Below the pieces are notes generated by a model. The model was not told where the DNA came from. It worked only from the letters and a program-made list of their open reading frames with translations, and searched no databases. A stretch of 64,000 nucleotides of DNA from Peribacillus simplex NBRC 15720 = DSM 1321 (lineage in GTDB: Bacteria > Bacillota > Bacilli > Bacillales > DSM-1321). A program made the translations under genes and the position numbers. The stretch is from NCBI RefSeq assembly GCF_002243645.1, contig NZ_CP017704.1, positions 372,001-436,000 of the forward strand, written 5' to 3'. Positions 55,387 to 63,738 of this stretch are shown in pieces. Numbering within the stretch: position 1 is the stretch's first letter; each line of letters begins with the position of its first letter.

Positions 55387-56934
55387 ATGACAGAGAGAGA
55401 AAACCACATACAAAAAAGAAGAATCTTTACGTCTTCTGGGATTGTATCGATATGTGGAATTGTGTACCAAGTACTTTATGGAGCAGCTGGTGGCTATCTT
55501 TTCGGTGATTCAACAAAATTTTACTGTTTAACAATTGGATTGTTTTTAAGCGGAATGGGAATTGGTGCTATGCATAGTAGCAAATTCCATCGACACTTAA
55601 TGTCTAAATTCGTTATAACCGAATACTTGATTGCTTTAATCGGTGGCTTTTCCATCTTTTCAGTTTTTTACATACAAGCTAATTTCGGTGATTCAACAGC
55701 AAAGGTATTTTTATATGCAATAATTATTATTACCGGTTATCTTACCGGATTAGAATTGCCCTTACTTATTCGTAAATCAGAAGAAATTGATTCGGACTTA
55801 AAGGGATCGACTGCGAATGTGTTGGGTTGGGATTATGTAGGTAGCTTAATAGGGACAGTAGCTTTTGCATTTTGGTTAAAACCTACTCTAGGACTCATCA
55901 AGGCAGGATTCTTTATCGCCTTTATTAATATTGTGGTAGCCCTCTGGATAAGCTTTGCCTTTAAAAAAGAGATCAAACCAAACTATATAAGACTGATGGG
56001 GATTTTATTAACGGTCGTTATTGGACTTGGATTTTTATATGGTGAGAGGTATGCACATACATTAGAACAGAAGCTTTATAGAGACCCTATTGTTTTTTCT
56101 AAAGATACTAAATACCAGAAGATTATTATGACGAAAGATACCGGTGATTTACGTTTATACCAAAATGGACAACTCCAATTCGCTGAGTCTGATGAACATA
56201 GATATCACGAAGCACTGGTTCATATTCCGATGTCTCTTTCCGACAAAAAAACAAATGTGTTGGTTCTTGGTGGTGGTGATGGATTGGCCACAAGGGAGTT
56301 ATTAAAGTATAAAGAAATTCAAAAAATCACACTTGTTGACCTGGATCCTGAAATGACCAACCTTTCCAAGGAGAACCCTCATTTGACAAAGTTAAATAAA
56401 AACTCATTTCACTCTAAAAAAGTTCATATCATTAATAAAGATGCCTTTAATTATTTAAAGAATGCCGATGACCTATATGATGTAATTCTTGTCGATTTAC
56501 CTGATCCAAATAACGAATCCTTAAATAAACTCTATACTTGGGAATTCTACAGTTTAGTTAGAAACCACCTAACACCAACAGGCCTTGTTTCTATTCAATC
56601 TACTTCCCCTGTATTTGCTACGGCCGCTTTTTGGACGATTAGTAACACTGTGAAATCCACAGGGTTATATGTTGATAATTATCATTTAGATATTCCTTCG
56701 TTTGGAAACTGGGGCTTCACACTAGCATCCAGGGAAAAGTTTGATGTTGAAAATATTAAGTTAGAAGTGAAAACAACCTATCTTGCGAATGAAATGATTG
56801 CATCCCTCTTTTATTTTGGCAAAGATGAAGATCAAGATATAACCATTAAGGGGAAGCACGTTGATATCCCCGTCAATTCGTTAAATAGACCAGATCTTCT
56901 CGACTTATATGAAAACGCTTGGGATTATTATTAA
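55387..56934 (+). CDS. Membrane-bound polyamine aminopropyltransferase (spermidine synthase-like)
   Basis: A 515-residue protein. The first ~230 residues hold seven or so membrane helices (GIVYQVLYGAAGGYLFGD, LFLSGMGIGAM, GYLTGLELPLLIRKSEE, WDYVGSLIGTVAFAFWLKPTLG). The rest is a spermidine-synthase domain: YQKIIM, LRLYQNGQLQFAESDEHRYHEALVHIP, VLVLGGGDGLATREL (SAM-binding), DLDPEM, VILVDLPDPNNESLNKLYTWEFY and GFTLAS. Soluble relatives transfer aminopropyl from decarboxylated SAM to putrescine. The membrane type may act on a different amine. It lies 137 bases behind the DUF350 gene, with a strong AAGGAGAG site. Confidence 0.9.
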   Translation: MTERENHIQKRRIFTSSGIVSICGIVYQVLYGAAGGYLFGDSTKFYCLTIGLFLSGMGIGAMHSSKFHRHLMSKFVITEYLIALIGGFSIFSVFYIQANFGDSTAKVFLYAIIIITGYLTGLELPLLIRKSEEIDSDLKGSTANVLGWDYVGSLIGTVAFAFWLKPTLGLIKAGFFIAFINIVVALWISFAFKKEIKPNYIRLMGILLTVVIGLGFLYGERYAHTLEQKLYRDPIVFSKDTKYQKIIMTKDTGDLRLYQNGQLQFAESDEHRYHEALVHIPMSLSDKKTNVLVLGGGDGLATRELLKYKEIQKITLVDLDPEMTNLSKENPHLTKLNKNSFHSKKVHIINKDAFNYLKNADDLYDVILVDLPDPNNESLNKLYTWEFYSLVRNHLTPTGLVSIQSTSPVFATAAFWTISNTVKSTGLYVDNYHLDIPSFGNWGFTLASREKFDVENIKLEVKTTYLANEMIASLFYFGKDEDQDITIKGKHVDIPVNSLNRPDLLDLYENAWDYY

Positions 56935-56977
56935 AAAACAAGGCTCTATTAAAGTTCAATGTTGATATTAGGCGTAA

Positions 56978-57014
56978 AAATAGAACTTCCAATTTAATGG
57001 AAGTTCTATTTTAA
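56978..57014 (+). terminator. Terminator after the aminopropyltransferase gene
   Basis: AAATAGAACTTCC and GGAAGTTCTATTT form a 13-bp stem followed by TAAAAT. Confidence 0.85.
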
Positions 57015-57027
57015 AATATTTGCTTAT

Positions 57028-57075
57028 TAAACTAACGCCCCGTTACTTTAAGTGTAAATCTTCACAAACTTATTC
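57028..57075. repeat. Dispersed intergenic repeat, copy 13 (shortened)
   Basis: AAACTAACGCCCCGTTACTT is followed directly by TAAGTGTAAATCTTCACAAAC, fusing the left block to the right-hand extension without the hairpin. Confidence 0.6.
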
Positions 57076-57136
57076 ATCGCAATATATAACTGTTGTTAAA
57101 TAACGATATCACTGTAATAAAGCATAAAAAATACAT

Positions 57137-57676
57137 CTAAAACTTTAATATGGAGTACACCTTTAAGTCCTTATGTTCCCCTTTAACATACATTACCTTT
57201 CTACTTATACCTTCGAAAGACATACCTAACTTTTTCATAACACGCTCTGAACCCTTGTTTTCTAAAAAACATCTCGCCTGTATACGAACTATGTTCATAC
57301 TGTCGAAACCAAAAGAGGTGATTGCCCTTGCTGCTTCGGTAATTAACCCTTTGCCCCAGTATTCTTTAGATAGAACATATCCAATTTCAGCACTATTGTG
57401 TTCTGGCTGCCACCAAACAAAGTGAACTGTTCCAATAAATTTACCATTTTCTTTAAGCTCAATCCCCCATAGAGCATCATATTGAGGTAAAAACGTATTT
57501 ATAAATTCAATTGTATCTGATAATGAAGATTGAGTATCCCAAGTTACATATCTCGTTACTTCTTCATTCGAAGCATATAAATACATATCTTCTGCATCAT
57601 CTAATGTGATTTTTCTAAGGATGAGACGTTCTGTTTCTATTTTAGGTACATCACCAAACTTTTCTAAAATATTCAT
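57137..57676 (-). CDS. RimJ/RimL-type GNAT acetyltransferase
   Basis: A 179-residue GNAT enzyme. Motifs: IETERLILRKITLDDAEDMY, WGIELKENGKFIGTVHFVWW, NSAEIGYVLSKEYWGKGLITEAARAITSFGF (acetyl-CoA site), RIQARCFLENKGSERVMKKLGMSFEGISR. This is the RimJ/RimL subgroup that acetylates protein N-termini or small amines. The start ATG follows a GTGG-containing site. It is transcribed alone and convergent with the aminopropyltransferase. The substrate is unknown. Confidence 0.92.
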   Translation of the reverse strand: MNILEKFGDVPKIETERLILRKITLDDAEDMYLYASNEEVTRYVTWDTQSSLSDTIEFINTFLPQYDALWGIELKENGKFIGTVHFVWWQPEHNSAEIGYVLSKEYWGKGLITEAARAITSFGFDSMNIVRIQARCFLENKGSERVMKKLGMSFEGISRKVMYVKGEHKDLKVYSILKF

Positions 57677-57744
57677 AAATCCACCACTTTACAAAATATT
57701 ATCGACTGATAATAATCTTATCATTTTTTAAAAATTATGTATTC

Positions 57745-57770
57745 AATTAACTTGCGAGTTAGTTGAACAA
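57745..57770. repeat. Dispersed intergenic repeat, copy 14 (fragment)
   Basis: AATTAACTTGCGAGTTAGTT followed by GAAC matches the outer ends of the unit. It touches the start of the next frame. Confidence 0.45.
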
Positions 57771-57957
57771 GAAACAAAATAAACACATTGAAATGTTAAA
57801 AGAACATGATTGGTTTAATGATGTTTATTACAACCCGAAATACACCAGGCTTTTTAAAAACAATAAGCAAATTCGTAGTTATTTAGGACGAAGTTCTTCA
57901 ATTCGTAAGATGATTAGAAAAAGGAAAGTCAGTAATTTGCTTATTACGTTGCTTTAA
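57763..57957 (+). pseudogene. Hypothetical basic protein, probably lacking its 5' end
   Basis: A 64-codon frame begins inside the repeat fragment with a TTG that has no ribosome site. The product is basic: NKHIEMLKEHDWFNDVYYNP, KNNKQIRSYLGRSSSIRKMIRKRKV. No family is recognised. The frame seems to begin where the repeat ends, so a native gene may have been cut at its 5' end. An internal ATG at 57793 is possible. Confidence 0.35.
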
Positions 57958-58191
57958 AACCAAGTAAAAAAACAAAAGTAATATACTTTTATTATCTCCT
58001 ATTTTGTTTTTATCCGGGCGGAATTCTTTCTTAATGACTAATGACTGATATAATATGAATTATATGGCCTATATGAAATTTGTTAGATGGCTGGGTGTCT
58101 GACTTCACTATAAGTGCTGATCAGTCACTCTTTTTCTTATGGAATAAAAATATATTTGAAGCAAAAAGCTAGATTAATCAAGGTGGGGGAA

Positions 58192-59070
58192 ATGATGAAT
58201 GCGAAAAGAGAGTATTTAGTTCGAACATTTTCCAGGACTAAAAGGAAAGATTATGAGAATTATATTTTAAACAGGATTTGGAATCGATTAAATCGGTTAG
58301 ATTTAAAACCTGTTACTCAACAATATGTGAAACGAGCGGATGGTAAATACGCCTTGCTTGATCTATATTTCCCACAGATTCATTTAGGGGTTGAATGTGA
58401 CGAAGGGCATCACAAAAGTAACGCACTTAATGATGAAATTCGAACATTGGAGATTGGAAAAATGTTTCAAGCAGTTAAGGAAAATGAAATTAAGATTGAA
58501 CGAATAGATGCCACCGACTCAATAGAAATGATACATACTAAAATTGAAGAGATCGTTCAACTAATCAATAAACTGGCTTCTAACAGCAAGATACTACCTT
58601 GGTCTGAAGACGTAGATTATGCAGCGTTAGCAGTCAAGAAGGGTACATTATCCGTTTATGATGAGTTTACGTTTCGTAAAATTTCAGAGGCGATGCGTTG
58701 TCTAGGAAAGAATTATGATAGTCTTCAAAAATCTTATTGGAAGTTTAATGAACGCTATATGATGTGGTTCCCCCAGTTATCTATAGACATTGGACAAGGA
58801 AATGTCTCAAATACTCGAGGATGGATTAACCTTTTTAACAAAAATTGGACAGAAATTGAAGAAAAAAGAATGGAAAAGGATTATATTCCGCTCAACCTCC
58901 CGGAGGGTAAACCAAGAGATCGAATTACATTTATGAAGGTTAAGGACCCCATTTTTAAAACTAATAAGTATCAATTTGTTGGTATTTTTCAGTGGGATCA
59001 TATCGAGGGGAATTCGGTATTCTATAAACGAGTCGCCGAAGAAATTGATTTAACCCCCTACAATAAATAA
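58192..59070 (+). CDS. AbaSI-family modification-dependent restriction endonuclease
   Basis: A 292-residue protein starting at ATGATG behind GGTGGGGG; the upstream extension has no ribosome site. The N-terminal half resembles the Vsr-like nuclease of AbaSI/PvuRts1I: YLVRTFSRTKRKDYENYILNRIW, KPVTQQYVKRADGKYALLDLYFP, then HLGVECDEGHH with the acidic catalytic residues. The C-terminal half (ITFMKVKDPIFKTNKYQFVGIF, FYKRVAEEIDL) fits an SRA-like base-flipping domain. Such type IV enzymes cut DNA with hydroxymethyl or glucosylated cytosine, a defence against T-even-like phages. No methyltransferase is near, as expected for this type. Confidence 0.82.
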   Translation: MMNAKREYLVRTFSRTKRKDYENYILNRIWNRLNRLDLKPVTQQYVKRADGKYALLDLYFPQIHLGVECDEGHHKSNALNDEIRTLEIGKMFQAVKENEIKIERIDATDSIEMIHTKIEEIVQLINKLASNSKILPWSEDVDYAALAVKKGTLSVYDEFTFRKISEAMRCLGKNYDSLQKSYWKFNERYMMWFPQLSIDIGQGNVSNTRGWINLFNKNWTEIEEKRMEKDYIPLNLPEGKPRDRITFMKVKDPIFKTNKYQFVGIFQWDHIEGNSVFYKRVAEEIDLTPYNK

Positions 59071-59179
59071 ATGGGAATGATAATTGCGTCTCCATTTTAG
59101 CAGATAGCTTTAATCAGGGAGGATTTACCTCACTACTTTCTTCTTATTCAACAAAGAGTACGTTGTTAGCGAGTATACA

Positions 59180-59205
59180 AAAAGGCCTCTAATCGGGGCT
59201 TTTTA
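59180..59205 (+). terminator. Terminator after the AbaSI-type gene
   Basis: AAAGGCCTC pairs with GGGGCTTTT (one G-U) and is followed by T residues. Confidence 0.75.
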
Positions 59206-59260
59206 TACGTGTTTTCAACTTTCGTCCATTCAAATACCATATTAAATTAGTGTTGGTTCA

Positions 59261-59431
59261 TTACCAATTTAACCAAACGATAATTCCTAATATGATAATG
59301 GGAATGAGAGCCATAAAGATCCCATAAAAAGAAAGTTTAAATTCCTCAGGATTTCCCATAAACGCTCTTTGACCGGCTCTATCCAGGGAAGGTTTTTGTA
59401 TTTTACTTTGTTCTTCAGTTTTTTTACTCAT
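59261..59431 (-). CDS. Small membrane protein
   Basis: A 56-residue protein behind AAAGGGGT, seven bases from the ATG. The N-terminal half is polar (MSKKTEEQSKIQKPSLDRAG, then QRAFMGNPEEFKLSFYG), and a C-terminal membrane helix (IFMALIPIIILGIIVWLNW) ends the protein. It is probably tail-anchored with its N-terminus in the cytoplasm. I recognise no named family. It faces the AbaSI-type gene convergently and has no clear partner. Confidence 0.6.
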   Translation of the reverse strand: MSKKTEEQSKIQKPSLDRAGQRAFMGNPEEFKLSFYGIFMALIPIIILGIIVWLNW

Positions 59432-59625
59432 AACTTACCCCTTTTATAATTTTGTCGACTTCATTGAATTTACGTACCTTTTTACTACTATGTTTCAATC
59501 GTTTAGATACTTAAGTCGATATTAACATAAATATCCAAAAATGGTTGGGTTAATTTGTGATTAATACTAAATTAAAGCAGACCGAGGTTAAATTAGAAAG
59601 AGGTATATAGTTTAAACCGACATTT

Positions 59626-59696
59626 TAACTAGCTGCCCCGTTTGTTCCGTAAGAAAAAGGTTGCCGCAGCAGCAACCTTCATTATTGAAGTAAATT
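59626..59696. repeat. Dispersed intergenic repeat, copy 15
   Basis: AACTAGCTGCCCCGTTTGTT, CCGTAAGAAAAAGGTTGCCG, CAGCAGCAACCTTCATTATT, GAAGTAAA. Its end overlaps the stop codon of the DUF3139 gene on the other strand, where the right block is lost. Confidence 0.75.
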
Positions 59697-60037
59697 ATTT
59701 TATTATTCCTCCGTGTTTTTTACCTGTCACTGCAAATTGTTCTACTTTCCCGGATTTTTTATCATACTGGTAGTAATATACACTGTCTTTATCGTCTTTA
59801 AATACAACAGCTATTTCAAATCTTTTCTTTCCTTTTAGCTTAGCGTTATCAGTCACTTTAATTTCTTCTATGTTGTCTTCAACATAGTTCTCCTCATTGA
59901 TTAAGTATTTATGGACATCCCATTTTAATTGTTCAGTATTCTAATTCCGCACTTGTAGGTTGTGTGGAAAAATAGAGAATACTTCCCCCTATAATTAAAA
60001 CGGCCACAATCCCTAAGAATATTAAAATATTTTTCAT
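59695..60037 (-). pseudogene. DUF3139-type protein, frameshifted
   Basis: The 5' frame (ATG 60037) encodes MKNILIFLGIVAVLIIGGSI, a membrane anchor, then STQPTSAELE. A one-base shift near 59943 leads to NTEQLKWDVHKYLINEENY, EEIKVTDNAKLKGKKRFEIA and VVFKDDKDSVYYYQYDKKSGKV. The whole matches small Bacillus DUF3139 proteins of unknown function. Its start overlaps the preceding 30-codon gene by four bases (ATGA), so the two were cotranslated. As sequenced the protein is truncated. Confidence 0.75.
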
Positions 60038-60126
60038 TTCTTTATATACCTTGCTAATAAGTAAATTCCCCCTATTATTATTACTGCCCAAAACACTAAA
60101 GGAGTTATTTGCATTAAGTTTTCCAT
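60034..60126 (-). CDS. 30-residue membrane micro-protein
   Basis: MENLMQITPLVFWAVIIIGG starts the 30-residue protein, which ends IYLLARYIKK: one membrane helix with a basic C-terminus. An AAAGGAG ribosome site lies seven bases upstream, and the stop overlaps the start of the DUF3139 gene as ATGA, which supports translation of both. No family is known to me. It may act with the DUF3139 protein at the membrane. Confidence 0.55.
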   Translation of the reverse strand: MENLMQITPLVFWAVIIIGGIYLLARYIKK

Positions 60127-60207
60127 ATTCATTCTCCTTTCTTCATAAAGGTTTTTCTTAAGCTCCTCTAAGATGCCATCGTGGCGAAAATTATTCCAAA
60201 ACCAATA

Positions 60208-60234
60208 TAAAAAGCCGAGGAGTTAACCTCGACT
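60208..60234 (-). terminator. Terminator of the Ig-repeat protein gene
   Basis: CGAGG and CCTCG pair (with AGT/GCT extension) and are followed by five T residues on the minus strand. Confidence 0.75.
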
Positions 60235-60252
60235 TGTGTATACTTTTAACCT

Positions 60253-61398
60253 TTAATGTTTTACCACTGTAATCGTTCTGTTAGAACTAGTATTCCCTGC
60301 TTTATCTTTTGCAGTTATAGAAAGTGTAGTTCCTTTTTTCTGTGCTTTAATGTTAACTGAGTAGATACCTTTAGAACTAGCTTTTGCTGAACCAATGGAT
60401 TTACTTCCTACTTTAACAGTTACAGTTGAGTTTGCTTCAGCTTTCCCTTTTACAACTTTATCGTTATCATCTACTTTATTTACTGTTGGCTTGCTTGGGG
60501 CGACAACATCAGCAACAGTTACCGATACACTTGAACTCACATTGCCTGCACTATCTTTAACTGTAACTGTTAATTTAGTTCCTGCTTTTTGAACAGGTAT
60601 TTTAATAGAGAACGTACCTTTAGATGTTGCTTTTGCTGAACCTAGCACCTTACTTCCATTTTTAACAGTAACAGTAGAACTGGCCTCTGCTTTTCCAGTT
60701 AATACTTTGTCATTATTATCAACCTTATAAACAGTTGGCTTAGATGGTTTAACATTGTCTACAAATCCAGTTCCGATAGCGTATATGTCTTCTGTTGTAT
60801 TATCGTCAATATATTCGTTGTCTAGGTCTATGACACCCACATAGTATGTGCCCTTCTTAGCTTGATACGCTTGTATTTCAACTCCATCCTCATCTTCCTC
60901 ATAGCCTAAATATTCTAAGTTATTGTTTTCAACAAAATCTTTTTGAACTGCCCCGAATCCCAGATCAATAAAGTATGAGTCCGTAAATCCTGCTACTAAC
61001 AAAACTCCATCACTAGGAACAACCACTTTATGTAAATCCAAATCATTCATAGGAAGCAACTGACCAATAGATGATTTTTCATAAGAACTATTATCTGCTG
61101 AACCAAAGTCGTTATTGGGCTCAATTTCCAAAATAAAATTACTACTGGAAGAACTACTCATTCTACCCATTTTGTTAGAATCTTTAACTGAAACCGATTG
61201 AGAATCATTTACTTTTTTTTCAAGTTGATTAAACGTTTTAGAATCAATAATACCTTTTTCAAGAGGCTTTTCCACTTGGCTTTCAAAGGCCTTCCTCGCC
61301 AAGCCGTTATCGTTTCCTTCTGCCTTAACCACACCTACAGACAATGATGAAGCAAATAGACCTACAGAAACCAATGACAATATACCTTTTTTACGCAC
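60253..61398 (-). CDS. Secreted protein with two Ig-like (Big_6) repeats
   Basis: A 381-residue exported protein. After the signal peptide (ends near VVKAEG) a helical segment runs to about residue 75, followed by a Ser-rich linker. A domain of about 120 residues starts ILEIEPNNDFGSADNSSYEK, resembling PPC-type domains of secreted peptidases. Two Big_6 repeats follow (PSKPTVYKVDNNDKVLTGKA; PSKPTVNKVDDNDKVVKGKA), the same kind as in the transglycosylase at 48048-50039. No catalytic domain is visible. It is probably a wall-associated or secreted accessory protein. The start lies behind GGGGGGCG. Confidence 0.85.
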   Translation of the reverse strand: MRKKGILSLVSVGLFASSLSVGVVKAEGNDNGLARKAFESQVEKPLEKGIIDSKTFNQLEKKVNDSQSVSVKDSNKMGRMSSSSSSNFILEIEPNNDFGSADNSSYEKSSIGQLLPMNDLDLHKVVVPSDGVLLVAGFTDSYFIDLGFGAVQKDFVENNNLEYLGYEEDEDGVEIQAYQAKKGTYYVGVIDLDNEYIDDNTTEDIYAIGTGFVDNVKPSKPTVYKVDNNDKVLTGKAEASSTVTVKNGSKVLGSAKATSKGTFSIKIPVQKAGTKLTVTVKDSAGNVSSSVSVTVADVVAPSKPTVNKVDDNDKVVKGKAEANSTVTVKVGSKSIGSAKASSKGIYSVNIKAQKKGTTLSITAKDKAGNTSSNRTITVVKH

Positions 61399-61742
61399 AA
61401 AACGCCCCCCTAAATTCGTTATAACGAACTATTTACTCCACTTATATTAATACATAAGTACCTGAATTTCCATAAGTTTCTTTTTTATATTTTTTTACAT
61501 AAAAATACATTAAAATCCAAACGATTAAGGTTCTCGCTGCGAATTAGGAAGAGAAATGGCGAAGAATAGCAATTGAATTCCCCTATGAAGTTACATAGCC
61601 TAAAATTTTTTTTGTTCTTAGTGGTGAGAAGTTTTATTGAAACTTTTTTTTTATTTTTTCGTATATAGCTTTATAATGTTTGTTTCATTATTGATGAACG
61701 CCTTATTAAGATAAGGTTCATTATATTTTAGGAGGGGCTTAA
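61399..61742. other. Divergent intergenic region
   Basis: 344 bases between the Ig-repeat gene and htpX. No gene. TATAAT at about 61671 is a possible plus-strand -10 element for htpX, without a good -35. Confidence 0.4.
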
Positions 61743-62615
61743 TTGTTTAAACGGATTTCCTTATTTATTTTCGTTAATATTCTCGTATTGATCACCATTA
61801 CCACGATCACCACGTTACTAGGCGTAGAAAGTTATATTGGTGGCGGTGGTTACGGTTCCCTACTTGCCTTTAGCGTCATCGCCGGTTTTGCTGGTTCCTT
61901 CATTTCTTTGTTAATGTCCCGTAAAATGGCGAAATGGGTTATGGGTGTTCAATTAATTGATGAACATTCCCCGCGTGGCGATCACGAACGCTTTGTATTG
62001 GAAGAAACCTACCGATTAGCACATACGGCTGGTTTGAAAGGTATGCCGCAAGTTGGTATTTATCATTCACAAGAGGTCAACGCATTTGCTACTGGACCAA
62101 GCAAAAAGCGTTCTTTAGTAGCTGTTTCAAGCGGTATGTTAGAAAGAATGGATCGAAAGGCGATTAGTGGAGTTATTGCACACGAAATAGCACACATTAA
62201 GAATGGTGATATGGTTACAACCACACTCTTGCAAGGAATGATAAACACGTTCGTTATTTTCTTCTCCCGTATTGCCTCAAAAATCGTTTCAAGTTTTGTA
62301 AGAGAAGAAGTTGCCGGTATTGTTTACTTCGTATCTTCTATAGTTTTCGAGATTCTATTCGGTATTTTAAGCAGTCCCATTATCTTTTGGCATTCAAGAA
62401 AACGTGAATTTAAAGCGGACAAATTAGCTGCCGATTTAGGTGGAAAGGCAAATATGATTCACGCTTTAGAATCATTAAGACATACCACGAACTTGGTTGA
62501 TGACAGCCAAAAGTCTATTGCTGCCTTTAAAATTAGTGGTAAGGGGAAATTTTCCAGACTATTTTCTACACACCCACCATTAGAAAAACGTATTGAACAT
62601 TTGAAATCACTTTAA
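61743..62615 (+). CDS. htpX: HtpX-type membrane zinc metalloprotease (M48)
   Basis: A 290-residue protease starting at TTG behind GGAGGGG. Two N-terminal membrane helices precede the catalytic domain with HEIAH in AISGVIAHEIAHIKNGDMV (about residue 146) and the distal glutamate in SRKREFKADKLAADLGG. The ending LFSTHPPLEKRIEHLKSL is typical. HtpX degrades misfolded membrane proteins under envelope stress. It is a single-gene unit closed by a terminator. Confidence 0.95.
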   Translation: MFKRISLFIFVNILVLITITTITTLLGVESYIGGGGYGSLLAFSVIAGFAGSFISLLMSRKMAKWVMGVQLIDEHSPRGDHERFVLEETYRLAHTAGLKGMPQVGIYHSQEVNAFATGPSKKRSLVAVSSGMLERMDRKAISGVIAHEIAHIKNGDMVTTTLLQGMINTFVIFFSRIASKIVSSFVREEVAGIVYFVSSIVFEILFGILSSPIIFWHSRKREFKADKLAADLGGKANMIHALESLRHTTNLVDDSQKSIAAFKISGKGKFSRLFSTHPPLEKRIEHLKSL

Positions 62616-62620
62616 TAGAT

Positions 62621-62660
62621 AAGACTTCCTACATTTAAACAATGTAGAAAGTCTTTTTTT
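62621..62660 (+). terminator. Terminator of htpX
   Basis: AAGACTT-CTACAT pairs with ATGTAG-AAGTCTT and runs into seven T residues. Confidence 0.9.
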
Positions 62661-62734
62661 GTTAGGCTGTTTTCTAAAAGATTGTTGCTCTCAGGATAAA
62701 AAACCAACAACCTTCAATATATAGTAAATTATAA

Positions 62735-63014
62735 GTGGTTCTTATTCAACAAACGGGCAGTTTAATGGAGTTGCATTTTAAACGTTTGTACATAGGAGTT
62801 AATTTTGGGGTTGTTAGTACGAAAACACAAAATATCAACATTCAAAAGCTTATGGAAGATTATAATGTATCTGGATTAAGCATTGCTGCAATTAATGGTG
62901 GTAACATAAGAAGTACAGAATGCTTTGGTTTACTTGAAGCAGAAACAGATAAAAGTGTGAAAGTAATTCTATATTTAGTGCTTGTTCAATCAGTAAATTT
63001 TTAACCTCAATTCT
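62735..63014 (+). pseudogene. N-terminal fragment of a beta-lactamase-like serine hydrolase, cut at a repeat
   Basis: The frame reads NINIQKLMEDYNVSGLSIAA, INGGNIRSTECFGLLEAETD and KSV, the start of a class C beta-lactamase/serine hydrolase domain. A frameshift near 62965 gives FSACSISKFLTSILV, containing the SxxK active site. The coding sequence stops right there, where repeat copy 16 begins at 63015. The remaining ~300 residues are absent. This looks like truncation associated with the repeat. Confidence 0.65.
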
Positions 63015-63096
63015 AGTGAACCTGCCCCTTTAGTTCATTAAGAAAAAGGTTGCCGCAGCAACCTTTTATTGAGAAAGCACCTGTTAGTTGAAGGCC
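63015..63096. repeat. Dispersed intergenic repeat, copy 16
   Basis: TGAACCTGCCCCTTTAGTTC, ATTAAGAAAAAGGTTGCCGC, AGCAACCTTTTATTGAGAAAG, CACCTGTTAGTTGAAG: a complete unit, directly after the truncated serine hydrolase. Confidence 0.8.
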
Positions 63097-63108
63097 TCAT
63101 ATTCTTAC

Positions 63109-63645
63109 TTAGTTTCTCAAATAAACGACACTGTCGCTTCTTTCTACTTGAAAATTTAAATCATCCCTAATATTAAGCATATAACCAGCATCTTTATAAT
63201 TCTCAGATTCATAAGATATACCATATCCATTATTCTCAGGATAACCATATAAATAGCAGACCACTTTTCCATCGTTCAAAAATACAATCTGATTCATTCC
63301 TTCATTTACAGTTTCGCTAATAGTATCCCATTTATAACCTACCGTTTCATATATATCATCTTTCGGGGTATATGGTCCAAAGGAATATACTACATCCCAG
63401 TCAAACGGTGTTACATCTAATAAATTTATTGTTTCAACGGATTGTCCAATTGATAACACTTCTTCTTTTAACAACTCTTCGTTTACAACCCATAATTCCT
63501 TCTTTAATAGATTTATAACGATAGCTATACATATTATACCGAGAGCAATAATCACTACTGTCTTTTTAGATTTCATAACTGTAACCAACTTGAACAGCAA
63601 CCTTCCTAACGAAATTATCCACTTCATTATAACAATAATTCCCAA
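63109..63645 (-). CDS. Membrane-anchored hypothetical protein
   Basis: A 178-residue frame. Near residue 30 one hydrophobic segment (KTVVIIALGIICIAIVINLL) anchors a domain of about 125 residues outside the cell: ELLKEEVLSIGQSVETINLLDVTPFDWDVV, FGPYTPKDDIYETVGY, NQIVFLNDGKVVCYLYGYPEN. The domain pattern (F/WDxVYxFxPYT) occurs in uncharacterised Bacillus proteins. The start may be an internal ATG (MKWIIS or MKSKKT), since the track's first ATG has no strong ribosome site. No function is known to me. Confidence 0.65.
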   Translation of the reverse strand: MGIIVIMKWIISLGRLLFKLVTVMKSKKTVVIIALGIICIAIVINLLKKELWVVNEELLKEEVLSIGQSVETINLLDVTPFDWDVVYSFGPYTPKDDIYETVGYKWDTISETVNEGMNQIVFLNDGKVVCYLYGYPENNGYGISYESENYKDAGYMLNIRDDLNFQVERSDSVVYLRN

Positions 63646-63738
63646 AATAAGTGTTAATTCTTAATGAACTAAACTCCCTCTATAAACATTGATGTATCAA
63701 CGGTTTGCACCACTCGGTGTATTAGGGGAATTATTTTT

